Positions 26,031-34,694 of a DNA stretch of 64,000 nucleotides are shown in pieces; the stretch's first letter is position 1; each line of letters begins with the position of its first letter. Both the position numbers and the translations under genes were made by a program. The stretch is from Nonomuraea sp. NEAU-A123. GTDB lineage: Bacteria; Actinomycetota; Actinomycetes; Streptosporangiales; Streptosporangiaceae. The stretch spans positions 124,001 to 188,000 of the forward strand of contig NZ_JAHFZZ010000001.1 in the NCBI RefSeq assembly GCF_018603905.1, read 5' to 3'. Below the pieces are notes generated by a model, which saw nothing but the letters and a program-made list of their open reading frames with translations, had not been told where the DNA came from and did no database searches.

Positions 26031-26548
26031 GCGCTGTCGTCCTTCCTCCATGAGTCGTCCTTCCTGGTGAGTTGCACGGTGACCACGTCCCGGCGGACGC
26101 CGTCGATGTCGCGCGGGTGGACGGCGACCTCGGCGAAGCCGAAGCGCCGGTGCAGCCTCCTGGCCGCCTCGTTGCCGGCGAGCACCTGTCCGCGCAGCGT
26201 GGTCAGCCCCAGCGGGCCGAACGCGTGGTCGATGGCCGACCGCTCCAGCCCGATCCAGGCCGGCAGCAGCGCGCCCGACCGCTCCAGCCCCGCCAGATCG
26301 AGGTAGAAACCCCACTCGCCGCTCCGCGAGCCGGGGTCGAGGCCGGAGAACGTCACCACCCCCGCGACGGTCCCGTCGTGGACGTAGATCAGCACGCGGG
26401 TGGCCGGGTCGTCCTTTACCGAGGCCCACCACCGGGCGTGCTCGTCCTCGGCGATGACGTGGGTGGTGAAGCTGGCCGCCCGCACCTTCGGGTGGTTGCG
26501 CCATCGGCGGATGGCGGGCAGCTCATGGTCGTGTACGGCTCTCAGCAC
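26027..26548 (-). CDS. pseH: GNAT N-acetyltransferase, PseH-like
   Basis: PseH acetylates the 4-amino group of the UDP-sugar made by PseC. This 173-residue GNAT protein has the features seen in PseH: LPAIRRWRNHPKVRAASF near the N-terminus, the segment SGEWGFYLDL, a region that should bind acetyl-CoA (LPAWIGLERSAIDHAFG) and the late AGNEAARRLHRRFGFAEVA. The coupled pseI gene directly after it supports the role. Whether it uses acetyl-CoA or another acyl donor, for example one from the nearby ACP module, cannot be decided from sequence. Confidence 0.85.
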   Translation of the reverse strand: MLRAVHDHELPAIRRWRNHPKVRAASFTTHVIAEDEHARWWASVKDDPATRVLIYVHDGTVAGVVTFSGLDPGSRSGEWGFYLDLAGLERSGALLPAWIGLERSAIDHAFGPLGLTTLRGQVLAGNEAARRLHRRFGFAEVAVHPRDIDGVRRDVVTVQLTRKDDSWRKDDSA

Positions 26549-26703
26549 GGCGTCTCCCTACTCAGCGCGCTCGACTGACTGCACAACGTAGCGGATTCAT
26601 CCGGCAAAGAGCTGATCAGGGGGCGGTAGCGAAGGTCGTGCGGGGGTGATGAGCGAGGCATGCTGCCCTCGACCCCAACCCCGACCCAAGGGAGCTTCTC
26701 GGT

Positions 26704-28143
26704 ATGACGCCCATGCTCAGCGTCGTCGTCCCGATCTACAACGTGGAGCCGTACATCGCCGAATGCCTGGAGTCCCTGGCGGCGCAGACGCTGGAGGACA
26801 TCGAGGTCATCCTGGTCGACGACGGCTCCGTGGACGGAAGCGTGCGGGTGGCGCGGGAGTTCACCGACCGCGATCCGCGCTTCGTCCTGTTCGACCAGCC
26901 GAACCAGGGCCCTGGTCCGGCGCGCAACGCGGGGATCCGCCGGGCCCGCGGCACCTATCTGACCTTCGCCGACGGTGACGACGTCGTGCCGCCCAAGGCG
27001 TACGAGCTGCTGGTCGGGTCGTTGCGGGAGAGCGGCTCGGACTTCGCGTGCGGCGGGGTGCTGCGCATGAAGGAGGGGGAGCTGGCCGTGTCGTCGCTGC
27101 ACGAGAAGGTGTTCAGGCGGCATGTGCCGCGCTCGCACATCCTGGACCGGCAGGTCCTGATCAGGGACCGCACGGTGTGGAACAAGGTCTACCGGAAGGA
27201 CTTCTGGCACGAGCACGGGCTGGAGTTCCCGGCGGGGATCTATGAGGACGTGCCGCTCAGCATGCGGGCGCACGTGCTGGCGACGGGCGTCGACGTGCTG
27301 CCCGACATCGTCTACCACTGGCGCAAGCGCGAGGAGGGGGAGAGCTCCATCACGCAGCGGCGGGCGGAGCTGTCGAACCTGGCCGAACGGCTGACCGCCA
27401 TCCGGGCGGTCCGGGCCTTCCTCGAGGAGAAGGCGCCCCAGCTCATCGACGCCTTCGACGGCCTGGTGCTGGAGAAGGACCTCCTCTTCCTGTTCCAGGC
27501 GCTGGAGTACTGCCAGGACGACGAGATCGGGCCGCTGCTCGAACTCTCGGAGCAGTGGATGGCCGGGATGAGCCCCGTCGCGCTCGGCTCGGTGGCGTCG
27601 CTGCGCAGGCTCGAACTCCACCTGCTGAGCCGCGGCCTGGTCAAGGAGCTGCGGGAGGTACGCAGGTTCAGGCGCGAGGCGGTCAACGGCACCCCGATCC
27701 TGCCGCACGAGGTCGGCTGGTACGGCGACTACCCCTACTTCCGCGACCGGACCCTCAAGATCCCCGACGCGGTCTTCGAGGCGAGTGAAGAGCTCAAGCT
27801 GGTGGCCACGGTCGACGAGTGCGACTGGACGGGGGACCGATTCGAGGTACGCGGCGAGGTGTACATCCACCGGGTGCCGCAGCAGCCGACCCGGGTCGAC
27901 ATGTGGCTGGCCGACGGCGAGCGCCGGGTGATGCTGGACGTGGAGCGTACGGGCGAGCGGGGTGTCCAGGTGGCGATCGACCCGGGGCTGCTCGAAAAGG
28001 GCGGCCCGAGCTGGCGGCTGCATGCCCGGGTGGAATTGTGCGGCCTGGCGCTGAAAGGGTGCTTTCGCGAAGGTGAGGCGCAGAAGGTCTGGCGGCTGTC
28101 GGTGCCAGGATGGTCAAGAACCTGCATGGACATCACCCAGTAG
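26704..28143 (+). CDS. GT2 family glycosyltransferase
   Basis: The 479-residue enzyme is a second GT2 protein closely related to the one at 18942. It has VVVPIYNVEPYI, VDDGSVDGS, GPGPARNAGIRRA, FADGDDVVPP and the shared NKVYRKDFW and VYHWRKREE patterns. Residues about 330-479 form a shorter version of the unidentified C-terminal region. It should build a linkage in the wall polymer at the cytoplasmic face. ATG 26704 has a GGGAG site about 10 bases upstream. It begins a plus-strand group with the CDP-alcohol phosphotransferase and sulfotransferase genes and is divergent from pseH. Confidence 0.85.
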   Translation: MTPMLSVVVPIYNVEPYIAECLESLAAQTLEDIEVILVDDGSVDGSVRVAREFTDRDPRFVLFDQPNQGPGPARNAGIRRARGTYLTFADGDDVVPPKAYELLVGSLRESGSDFACGGVLRMKEGELAVSSLHEKVFRRHVPRSHILDRQVLIRDRTVWNKVYRKDFWHEHGLEFPAGIYEDVPLSMRAHVLATGVDVLPDIVYHWRKREEGESSITQRRAELSNLAERLTAIRAVRAFLEEKAPQLIDAFDGLVLEKDLLFLFQALEYCQDDEIGPLLELSEQWMAGMSPVALGSVASLRRLELHLLSRGLVKELREVRRFRREAVNGTPILPHEVGWYGDYPYFRDRTLKIPDAVFEASEELKLVATVDECDWTGDRFEVRGEVYIHRVPQQPTRVDMWLADGERRVMLDVERTGERGVQVAIDPGLLEKGGPSWRLHARVELCGLALKGCFREGEAQKVWRLSVPGWSRTCMDITQ

Positions 28144-28192
28144 TTCCAGAGAGTAATTGGAACACGACGGCGCGTCGCCATGCTTGGAAGCC

Positions 28193-29050
28193 ATGAGGAC
28201 CTATTCGCTCGATGACGTCTACGCGACACGCAAGCGGAGAGACTCCTGGTGGACCGTGTACTTCGTGGACCCGGTCGCCTGCCGGGCCGCTCTGCTGGTG
28301 GCCAACCGCACGCGGTTGACGCCCAACCAGCTCACGGTCCTGTCACTGGTCCTCGGCATGGTGTCGGCCACTTTTCTGGCGATGGACCGGCTGGCCGCGG
28401 GGGCGGCCATGTTCTACCTGAGCTTCATGGTGGACTGCCTGGACGGCAAGATCGCGCGGCTCAAGGGCTCGGGGACGCCCTTCGGTCTGTGGCTCGACTA
28501 CCTCGGTGACCGGATCAGGGTGGTGTTCTGCGCCGCCGGGCTCGCCTACGGACAGTACGCGATCACCGGCGACGTCGGATACGTCGTCATGGGCGCGGCG
28601 GTGGCGGTGGTCGACCTGATCAGGTACGTCAACGCGCCGCAGATGAGGCGGGTCCGCGAGACGGTCCGGGCTGAGGCCGAAGCCGAGACCGGCGCCGAGG
28701 CGGAGACGGAGGCGGATGCGGACGGCGCGGGCCAGGCGGAGGACGACGAGGTCGAGGTGTGGGTGCCGCGCCAGCGGCCACCGCTCAGCCGCAGACGTCG
28801 TCTCACACGGCGGATCAACAAGGCCATGGCCCGCCGCCGGATCCGTTCTCACCTGATCAGCGGCATCGAGTTCCACGCCGCTGTGTTCGTGGTCGCGCCG
28901 CTTCTGGGACCCGTGGCGCTGATCCCGATCTCCGCGGTCGCCAGCGTCCTGCTGCTGGCCAATGAGGTCGTCCTCGTCCGCCGGATGTGGCTTTTCATAC
29001 GCAAGCACCGCGTGCCCTCCAAGGGGAGCCGAGAGCACGTTCTCGTCTAA
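28193..29050 (+). CDS. CDP-alcohol phosphatidyltransferase family membrane enzyme
   Basis: Enzymes of this family move a phospho-group from a CDP-linked donor to an alcohol at the membrane. The complete signature D-G-x2-A-R-x8-G-x3-D-x3-D is at residues 84-106 (DGKIAR, then Gly98, Asp102, Asp106), so it should be active. About six membrane helices surround it. Residues about 161-185 are an unusual Glu/Ala/Asp-rich stretch of repeated EAE units, followed by a basic region. The acceptor is unknown; here it may form a lipid or a phosphodiester link used in the wall polymer. ATG 28193 is chosen; TTG 28157 is the only other start. The sulfotransferase gene follows after 17 bases. Confidence 0.8.
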   Translation: MRTYSLDDVYATRKRRDSWWTVYFVDPVACRAALLVANRTRLTPNQLTVLSLVLGMVSATFLAMDRLAAGAAMFYLSFMVDCLDGKIARLKGSGTPFGLWLDYLGDRIRVVFCAAGLAYGQYAITGDVGYVVMGAAVAVVDLIRYVNAPQMRRVRETVRAEAEAETGAEAETEADADGAGQAEDDEVEVWVPRQRPPLSRRRRLTRRINKAMARRRIRSHLISGIEFHAAVFVVAPLLGPVALIPISAVASVLLLANEVVLVRRMWLFIRKHRVPSKGSREHVLV

Positions 29051-29067
29051 GTTTTCGGGGGTTTTAC

Positions 29068-30117
29068 ATGTCAGACCGGCCCATCTTCGTCGTCGGGTGC
29101 CCGCGCTCCGGCACCACGATGCTGCAGCTCATGCTCCACTCGCACCCGCGGATCGCGGTGGCGCCGGAGACCAGGTTCCTGGTGCCGGCCTACCATCGGC
29201 GGCGGACGTTCGGCGACCTGCGCGTCGAGGATCGCCGCCGCGCGCTCGCGCAGTGGATCTCCAGCGACCGCAGCACCAAGTTCCACGAGCTCAAGCTCGC
29301 CAAGGACGACTACGTCCGGCAGGTCGTCGAGGGGCCCGGGTCGCTCGGCTCGGTGATCGGCACCACCTTCCGCATGTACGCCGACCGGTTCGACAAGCCC
29401 CGCTGGGGAGACAAGCGGCCGAGCTACGTCAAGCAGGTCGACATGCTGCTCAGGCTCTTCCCGGACGCCCAGTTCGTCCACCTGATCAGGGACGGTCGCG
29501 ACTGCGTCTCGTCGCTGAAGGAGATGCCCTGGTACACGCTGGACTCCTTCCACGCGATCTCCACCTGGGCCGAGGCCATCGACGCGGGCAACAAGCTGAG
29601 GCGGACGATGCCCGAGGACTCCTACTACGAGCTGCGGTACGAGGACCTCACCGACGACCCGGCGACCGAGATGAAGAAGCTCTGCCACTTCCTCGACGAG
29701 GACTTCGACCCGATGATGGTGTCACCGCGGGAGGCGGCCCAGGTGGCGGTCCCGCCGCACAAGGTCTGGCACCGCAACACGCACGAGGAGGTCACCCGGA
29801 GCAGGGTGGGGAGCTGGACCAGCCGGCTGGACGGCTGGGAGATCGCGCTGTGCGAGCAGGTGCTCGGCGCCCGGCTCCAGGCCAACGGGTACGAGCTCAC
29901 CGGCGCGCCGGCGGCGGCCAAGGAGCACGTGCTGTCCCTGCAGAGGACGATGCAGAAGCGCCGCGCCGGCCGGATGCGCAAGGCGATGCGCGACCGCATC
30001 AACCGGCTGCGCGAGCCGAGCCCGGTCGCCGCGCTGCTCACCTCGACGCAGCAGGTGCTCGCCGGGGTGCCGCAGCCGCGCAACGAGTCGCCCGAGCTGG
30101 CCCAGCGCGCGGGGTAA
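29068..30117 (+). CDS. PAPS-dependent sulfotransferase
   Basis: The 349-residue protein belongs to the Sulfotransfer_1/3 group, which puts a sulfate from PAPS on a hydroxyl or amino group. The 5'-phosphosulfate loop CPRSGTT is at residues 11-17 and the 3'-phosphate site HLIRDGRDCVSSL is near residue 139; LRYEDLTDDP is also typical. No signal or membrane segment is present, so it works in the cytoplasm. The gene lies 17 bases after the CDP-alcohol transferase gene. Sulfation of a glycan or lipid precursor in this locus is likely, but the acceptor is not known. It converges with the GT4 gene 9 bases away. Confidence 0.85.
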   Translation: MSDRPIFVVGCPRSGTTMLQLMLHSHPRIAVAPETRFLVPAYHRRRTFGDLRVEDRRRALAQWISSDRSTKFHELKLAKDDYVRQVVEGPGSLGSVIGTTFRMYADRFDKPRWGDKRPSYVKQVDMLLRLFPDAQFVHLIRDGRDCVSSLKEMPWYTLDSFHAISTWAEAIDAGNKLRRTMPEDSYYELRYEDLTDDPATEMKKLCHFLDEDFDPMMVSPREAAQVAVPPHKVWHRNTHEEVTRSRVGSWTSRLDGWEIALCEQVLGARLQANGYELTGAPAAAKEHVLSLQRTMQKRRAGRMRKAMRDRINRLREPSPVAALLTSTQQVLAGVPQPRNESPELAQRAG

Positions 30118-30126
30118 CCGCCGGGC

Positions 30127-31191
30127 TCACCGCGCCAGGTGGGCGAACAGGGATTCCCAGCGGTCCAGGACGTGGTCGAGCCGGAAGGCGCCGGCCCGTG
30201 CCCGAACGGCGGCGCCCAGGCGCCGCCGTTCGCGCACCGAGCCCATCAGCCGGGCCAGCTCCACGCCGAACGCGGCCACGTCCCCGGCCGGGACGAGCAC
30301 CGGCCCGGCCGACCGCACCCCGCCCGACACGTCGAACGCCACTGCGGGCACCCCGTGCGCCGCCGACTCCAGCAGCACGACGGGCAGCCCCTCGTGCTCG
30401 CTGCTCATCCCCACGACCGCCGCCTTCAGGTACTCGCCCGGCATGTCGGCGGCGGGCACCCGGCCTCTGAACACCACCCGGTCCCCGACGCCCTCGCGTA
30501 CGGCGTGCGCGCGCAGCCGCTCCAGCTCGGCGCCGTCGCCGATCAGGTGCAGCTCCCACGGCGGCGGCGGCGCGGCCCTGGCGAACGCGCTGATGAGCCG
30601 GTCGAACCGTTTGATCCCCTCCAGCCGCCCCACTCCCAGCACCCTGAGAGTGTCCAGCTCGGACACCGCCAGCGGCCAGCGCGCCAGCGGGTTCGGCAGG
30701 GTCCAGGTGTTGGGCAGCAGCGCGTCCTCGGAGAAGCGCCAGGCGTCGTCCTCACTGAGGAAGACCGCCTGGTCGAGATTGGGGTAGTGCCGACTGATCG
30801 AGCCGAGGTGCCAGCAGCCGCGGGCGTGCTCGTACGAGCCGTGGTACTGCCCCACCGGACGCAGCGAGCGGGGCAGCAGGGACGTCAGCCGGGTCACCAC
30901 CCCCGGCGAGGTCAGCACCGCGAAACCGGCCCGCATCGGGCCGAGCAGGGCGGCCAGCCGTTCGTCGGCCCGCCGGCGGGCCCGCGGGCTCTGCGGTCCC
31001 ACGGGCTCCGGGCTGATCACGTGGTGCCGGTAGCGCGGCGCCTCGACGTAGCGGAACGGCGCCGCCGCCCGGTGCAGCCCGACCACGTGCACGTCGTAGC
31101 CGCGTCCGGCCAGCCCCTGCGCCAGCGTGTGCGTCACCTGCTGGATGCCGCCCAGCGTGTCGGCGTCCATGCACGCGAACATCACGGTCAT
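30127..31191 (-). CDS. GT4 family glycosyltransferase
   Basis: The 354-residue enzyme has a GT-B fold. The N-terminal half has the acceptor-side start TLGGIQQVTHTLAQGLAGRG, and the C-terminal half has the GT4 donor signature SSEHEGLPVVLLESAAHGVPAVAF near residue 285, with VGRLEGIKRFDRLI before it. It should use a nucleotide sugar to glycosylate a lipid or polymer precursor at the inner membrane face. Its ATG overlaps the stop of the GT2/TagF-like gene (ATGA), so they are probably co-translated and work on the same polymer. Confidence 0.85.
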   Translation of the reverse strand: MTVMFACMDADTLGGIQQVTHTLAQGLAGRGYDVHVVGLHRAAAPFRYVEAPRYRHHVISPEPVGPQSPRARRRADERLAALLGPMRAGFAVLTSPGVVTRLTSLLPRSLRPVGQYHGSYEHARGCWHLGSISRHYPNLDQAVFLSEDDAWRFSEDALLPNTWTLPNPLARWPLAVSELDTLRVLGVGRLEGIKRFDRLISAFARAAPPPPWELHLIGDGAELERLRAHAVREGVGDRVVFRGRVPAADMPGEYLKAAVVGMSSEHEGLPVVLLESAAHGVPAVAFDVSGGVRSAGPVLVPAGDVAAFGVELARLMGSVRERRRLGAAVRARAGAFRLDHVLDRWESLFAHLAR

Positions 31192-33821
31192 GACGCCGCC
31201 CGGTGCCCGAAGAAGGCGTCCACGACGCGCGCGGCGGCGTCCCCCCGCTCGTCGGCGCACCACAACCGATGGAAGGCCGCGTACCGCTCGGCATAGGCCG
31301 CGTGTACGGCCGGCAGCTCCCGCAACGCCGCCACCACCTCCTCGGTCGTCGTGACGCACGGCCCGGGGGCGATGGCCGGCAGGTCGTGGTAGACGCCCCG
31401 CTCGGTCAGCCGGTACTCGTCCCAGTCGTCGATCAGGAACACCATGGGCTTGCCGGTCAGCGCGTAGTCGCACATCACCGACGAGTAGTCCGTGAGCAGC
31501 GCGTCCGAGGCCAGGATCAGGTCGTTGATCTCCGGGTACGACCCGGCGGGCCGGACGAAGTGCCTGAGGTGCTGCGGGATCCTGAAACGTTCCACCGGGT
31601 GCGTCCGCAGGATCAGCACCCACTCGCCGGACAGTTCCTCGGCCATCAGCTCCAGGTCCGCCCGGACCGACCGCCCGCTGTTCTTGGCCCGGTCGCGATA
31701 GGTGGGCGCGTACAACAGGGTCTTCCTGCCCGGCGGTATCTCCAGCCGGGCCATGACGTCGTGCCTGGTCTCCCGGCGCACCAGCGCGTCGCAGCGCGGC
31801 GTGCCGTACCTGAGGACCCAGCCCCGGTAGCCGTTGGACGGCAGGAAGATCCGCGAGAACTCGGCGCTCGGCGAGATGAGCGCGTCCCAGCGGGCGACGG
31901 CGGCGCGCCACTCGTCGCGCGGCCGGTCGAAGTCGGCGCGCAGGTCGGGCGCGTCGAAGCCGACCGACTTGATGCCCTGGCCATGCCAAGTCTGGAGATA
32001 GCGGGTTCCGGGCGGTTTCGGATAGTTGAGGGGGAAGCCGTGGCTGTCGACCCAGATGCCCGCACGGGCCAGCAGCCACACGTAGTGCCAGCCGCCGCGG
32101 CGGACGAGCCGCGTGTCGCTGGGGAAGTTCGCCCGGTCCCTGGCCACGGACCAGACGACGTCGATCGGCAGGTTCCGCCGCCGCAGCTCCTCGTAGATGG
32201 CGCGCGGGCTGCCGGTGTAGCCCTTGCCGACGTCGGCCTCGAACAGGGCCAGGTTGCGGCGCGGCGGGAGCAGGCGGATCACCGCCTTGTAGAAGCGCAG
32301 TTTCATGGCCGGCGTGCTGAGCCGCTTCATCAGCCGGCGCTTGATTCTCTGGCGCAGCGACGGGGCCGATGGCGCGCGCACGTGCAGGTACGCGGCGTTG
32401 CCCTCGGCGGTGATCGTGCGCCCCCGCAGCGCGATCGGCTCCATGGTGGGCGGGGCCATCAGCCGGTCGGTCGTGGTGCGGCCGTCGGAGATCCTGGTGA
32501 AGCCGATGCGCGGATCGCACGAGTCCGCGGGCGTGAAGGTGATCTCACTCACGTACCCGCCGTCACCGGACGGGACGGGCCTGATGGGGACGCGTTCGCC
32601 GCCGAGCTGGAGGAAGGCCGCCCATTCGCTGGGCAGCATCCCAAAAGGGTCGTAGGAGTGCACGACCATTCGGATCCGCTCGCCGTCGGCGGCGATCTCG
32701 GTCACCTCGTGCCGCAGCCGGGCCGCGGTGTAGGGCAGCTCGGCCATCCGCAGCCGGGTGATGTCCATGCCGGGCGTGACCGTCGTGCCCCAGTACGTAC
32801 GGCCCGCGTGCCGTACCGCGGTCCGCGGGGCGGCGCACGGGTAGGACAGCGACCGGGCGGCCACCATCAGGTCGTCGACCCGGTCGTCGAGGATGAGCCG
32901 GCAGCAGACCCGGGCCATCGGCTCGATCCGCTCGAACGCCTCGGCCGGCACCTCCTCCAGGTACGGCCGGACGATCGAGACGAACTCCCTGACCCACGCC
33001 CGATCGCGCCTGGGCAGCGGGTTGAGGTACACACGCAGGTCCTGCCTGAGGAAACGGTGCTGCCTGGCGGGCACCAGGTCCCCGGCGTCGTGGGCCCGCA
33101 GCAGGTCGTCGCTCAGCCGGGCCGCCGCCACACGGTGCCGTACGTTGTCCAGCTCCTTGATGTTGAGCGAGATGGAGCTGTCGTCGGATGCGCGGTGCCA
33201 GTGGTAGACCACCCAGGGCACGACCGCGAACCGGCGCGACATGGCGTACAGCCCGGCGGCGAAGACGTGGTCCTCGTAGTGGATGTCCTCCGGGAAGCGC
33301 AGCCCGTTCTCGCGCAGGAAGCGCACGCTGTAGAGCTTGTTGGTGCTGAAGGAGTCGAGGAACAGCTCGGGCTCCTCGCGGATGCCCGCCACGACCCGCC
33401 GCCTGGCGAACAGCGACGGGTAGTAGGGCGCCAGCCGCCCGCTCCTCTCGTACAGCCGCGAGATCTGCCCGGCCACGAAGTCGGCGCCGGTCCGCTCGAT
33501 CTCGCCGAGCAGGCTCTTGCAGGCGTGCCTGGGCAGCTCGTCGTCGCTGTCGAGGAACATCACGTACGGCGCCGCCGCCGCGTCGAGACCGTCGTTGCGC
33601 GGCGCGCCGCAGCCGCCGCTGTTGGTCTGCCTGCGCAGGTAGCGGACGCGTGGATCGCTCCCCGCGAGCTCGCCCGCCACCCGGGCCGTGTCGTCGGTGC
33701 TCGCGTCGTCGGCGATGATCACTTCGAGGTCGCGCAGCGACTGGCCGAGTACCGAGCGCACGGCCCTGGGCAGGCGGGCCGCGTCGTTGTAGGTGATGAT
33801 GACAACGGTGCAGTCCGGCAT
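31188..33821 (-). CDS. Bifunctional GT2 glycosyltransferase / CDP-glycerol glycerophosphotransferase (TagF-like)
   Basis: This 877-residue protein combines an N-terminal GT2 domain (about 1-230: VVIITYNDAARLPRAV, DDASTDDTA, FLDSDDELP) with a C-terminal TagF/TagB-type domain (about 550-860). The second part shows LQTWHGQGIKSVGFD, LYAPTYRDR, and LLTDYSSVMCDYALTGKPMVFL, the hallmark of poly(alditol-phosphate) polymerases. A middle beta-rich linker resembles the C-terminal regions of the other two GT2 proteins. It is expected to lengthen a teichoic-acid-like chain by adding sugar and glycerol-phosphate-type units, and is the best evidence that the locus makes a phosphopolymer. No CDP-glycerol synthase is in the window. 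Confidence 0.9.
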   Translation of the reverse strand: MPDCTVVIITYNDAARLPRAVRSVLGQSLRDLEVIIADDASTDDTARVAGELAGSDPRVRYLRRQTNSGGCGAPRNDGLDAAAAPYVMFLDSDDELPRHACKSLLGEIERTGADFVAGQISRLYERSGRLAPYYPSLFARRRVVAGIREEPELFLDSFSTNKLYSVRFLRENGLRFPEDIHYEDHVFAAGLYAMSRRFAVVPWVVYHWHRASDDSSISLNIKELDNVRHRVAAARLSDDLLRAHDAGDLVPARQHRFLRQDLRVYLNPLPRRDRAWVREFVSIVRPYLEEVPAEAFERIEPMARVCCRLILDDRVDDLMVAARSLSYPCAAPRTAVRHAGRTYWGTTVTPGMDITRLRMAELPYTAARLRHEVTEIAADGERIRMVVHSYDPFGMLPSEWAAFLQLGGERVPIRPVPSGDGGYVSEITFTPADSCDPRIGFTRISDGRTTTDRLMAPPTMEPIALRGRTITAEGNAAYLHVRAPSAPSLRQRIKRRLMKRLSTPAMKLRFYKAVIRLLPPRRNLALFEADVGKGYTGSPRAIYEELRRRNLPIDVVWSVARDRANFPSDTRLVRRGGWHYVWLLARAGIWVDSHGFPLNYPKPPGTRYLQTWHGQGIKSVGFDAPDLRADFDRPRDEWRAAVARWDALISPSAEFSRIFLPSNGYRGWVLRYGTPRCDALVRRETRHDVMARLEIPPGRKTLLYAPTYRDRAKNSGRSVRADLELMAEELSGEWVLILRTHPVERFRIPQHLRHFVRPAGSYPEINDLILASDALLTDYSSVMCDYALTGKPMVFLIDDWDEYRLTERGVYHDLPAIAPGPCVTTTEEVVAALRELPAVHAAYAERYAAFHRLWCADERGDAAARVVDAFFGHRAAS

Positions 33822-33916
33822 GCCATCTCCCCGAAGGTCCCTCGAAATAAGACATGTGGGGATGAACTTCCCCGGCTCCGAGTGAAGTGTCCGGACTTGA
33901 TGGTCTTTTTGCTGAA

Positions 33917-34603
33917 TCAGCGCATGAGGCGTCTGATCAACCAGCCGATGAACAGCAGCGCCGCGAGCGCCCCGACGACGGGAGCGAGCCGCTTCAGCAG
34001 CGGCGTCCCGGCGATCTCCAGCAGGTCGAGCGCCTCCTCGTCGGGCGTGAGCGACGTACGCAGCGTCCCGGCGGGCCGGACGTCCTCCTCGGGACTGGGC
34101 ACCGCGCTCAGCCGCGGCCCCTCCTCCTGAGGTACGGCGGGCGCCTCATGGGCGGGCTCGGCCAGGAGCTGCGCGAGGTTGCCCGCGAACCTGTCGATGA
34201 GCTTCGCGCCGACCTCGGCCATGACCCCGCGCCCGAACTGGGCGGGCCGGCCGGTCACGTTGAACGACGTCTCGACGAAGACCGCGGTGGACCCGTCGCC
34301 GGGCGTCAGCGTGGCCTTGACGGTCGCCGAGGCCGTGCCCGCGCCGCGGGCCTCCTTGCCCGACGCCTGGAGGGTAAGCGTGTGAGCGTCCTTGTCCACG
34401 TTCTCGAACCTGGCCGAGCCGCGGTAGGTCACGGTGATCGGACCGACCTTGACCTTCATCCGGCCGGTGAACTCGTCGCCCTCGAAGATGTCGAGCGAGG
34501 CCCCCGGCAGGCACGGGGCGACCCGTTCGACGTCGAGCAGCACGGCCCACGCCTGCTCGACCGGCACCGGAACACTGAACTCGTGCTCGAACCGCATCGC
34601 CAT
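33917..34603 (-). CDS. coxG: CoxG-like SRPBCC protein with C-terminal membrane anchor
   Basis: CoxG proteins are small START/SRPBCC-fold proteins linked to CO dehydrogenase, where they are thought to recruit the enzyme to the membrane or bind quinone. Residues 1 to about 150 match the family: FEHEFSVPVPVEQAW, CLPGASLD, TGRMKVKVGPITVTYRGSA and FNVTGRPAQFGRG. A Pro/Glu-rich linker leads to one hydrophobic helix (about residues 208-224) and an Arg tail, fitting membrane anchoring. It is the last gene of the cox-like operon, 91 bases after the medium subunit. It could equally serve another molybdenum hydroxylase. Confidence 0.8.
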   Translation of the reverse strand: MAMRFEHEFSVPVPVEQAWAVLLDVERVAPCLPGASLDIFEGDEFTGRMKVKVGPITVTYRGSARFENVDKDAHTLTLQASGKEARGAGTASATVKATLTPGDGSTAVFVETSFNVTGRPAQFGRGVMAEVGAKLIDRFAGNLAQLLAEPAHEAPAVPQEEGPRLSAVPSPEEDVRPAGTLRTSLTPDEEALDLLEIAGTPLLKRLAPVVGALAALLFIGWLIRRLMR

Positions 34604-34694
34604 CGATCCGCTCCTCTCCCGTCACTGCGCCCCGTCTGTTTGCGACATTACGTCTGAGAGGGGGCACCCCGGAAGAGGTGCCCCCTCGAACCGG

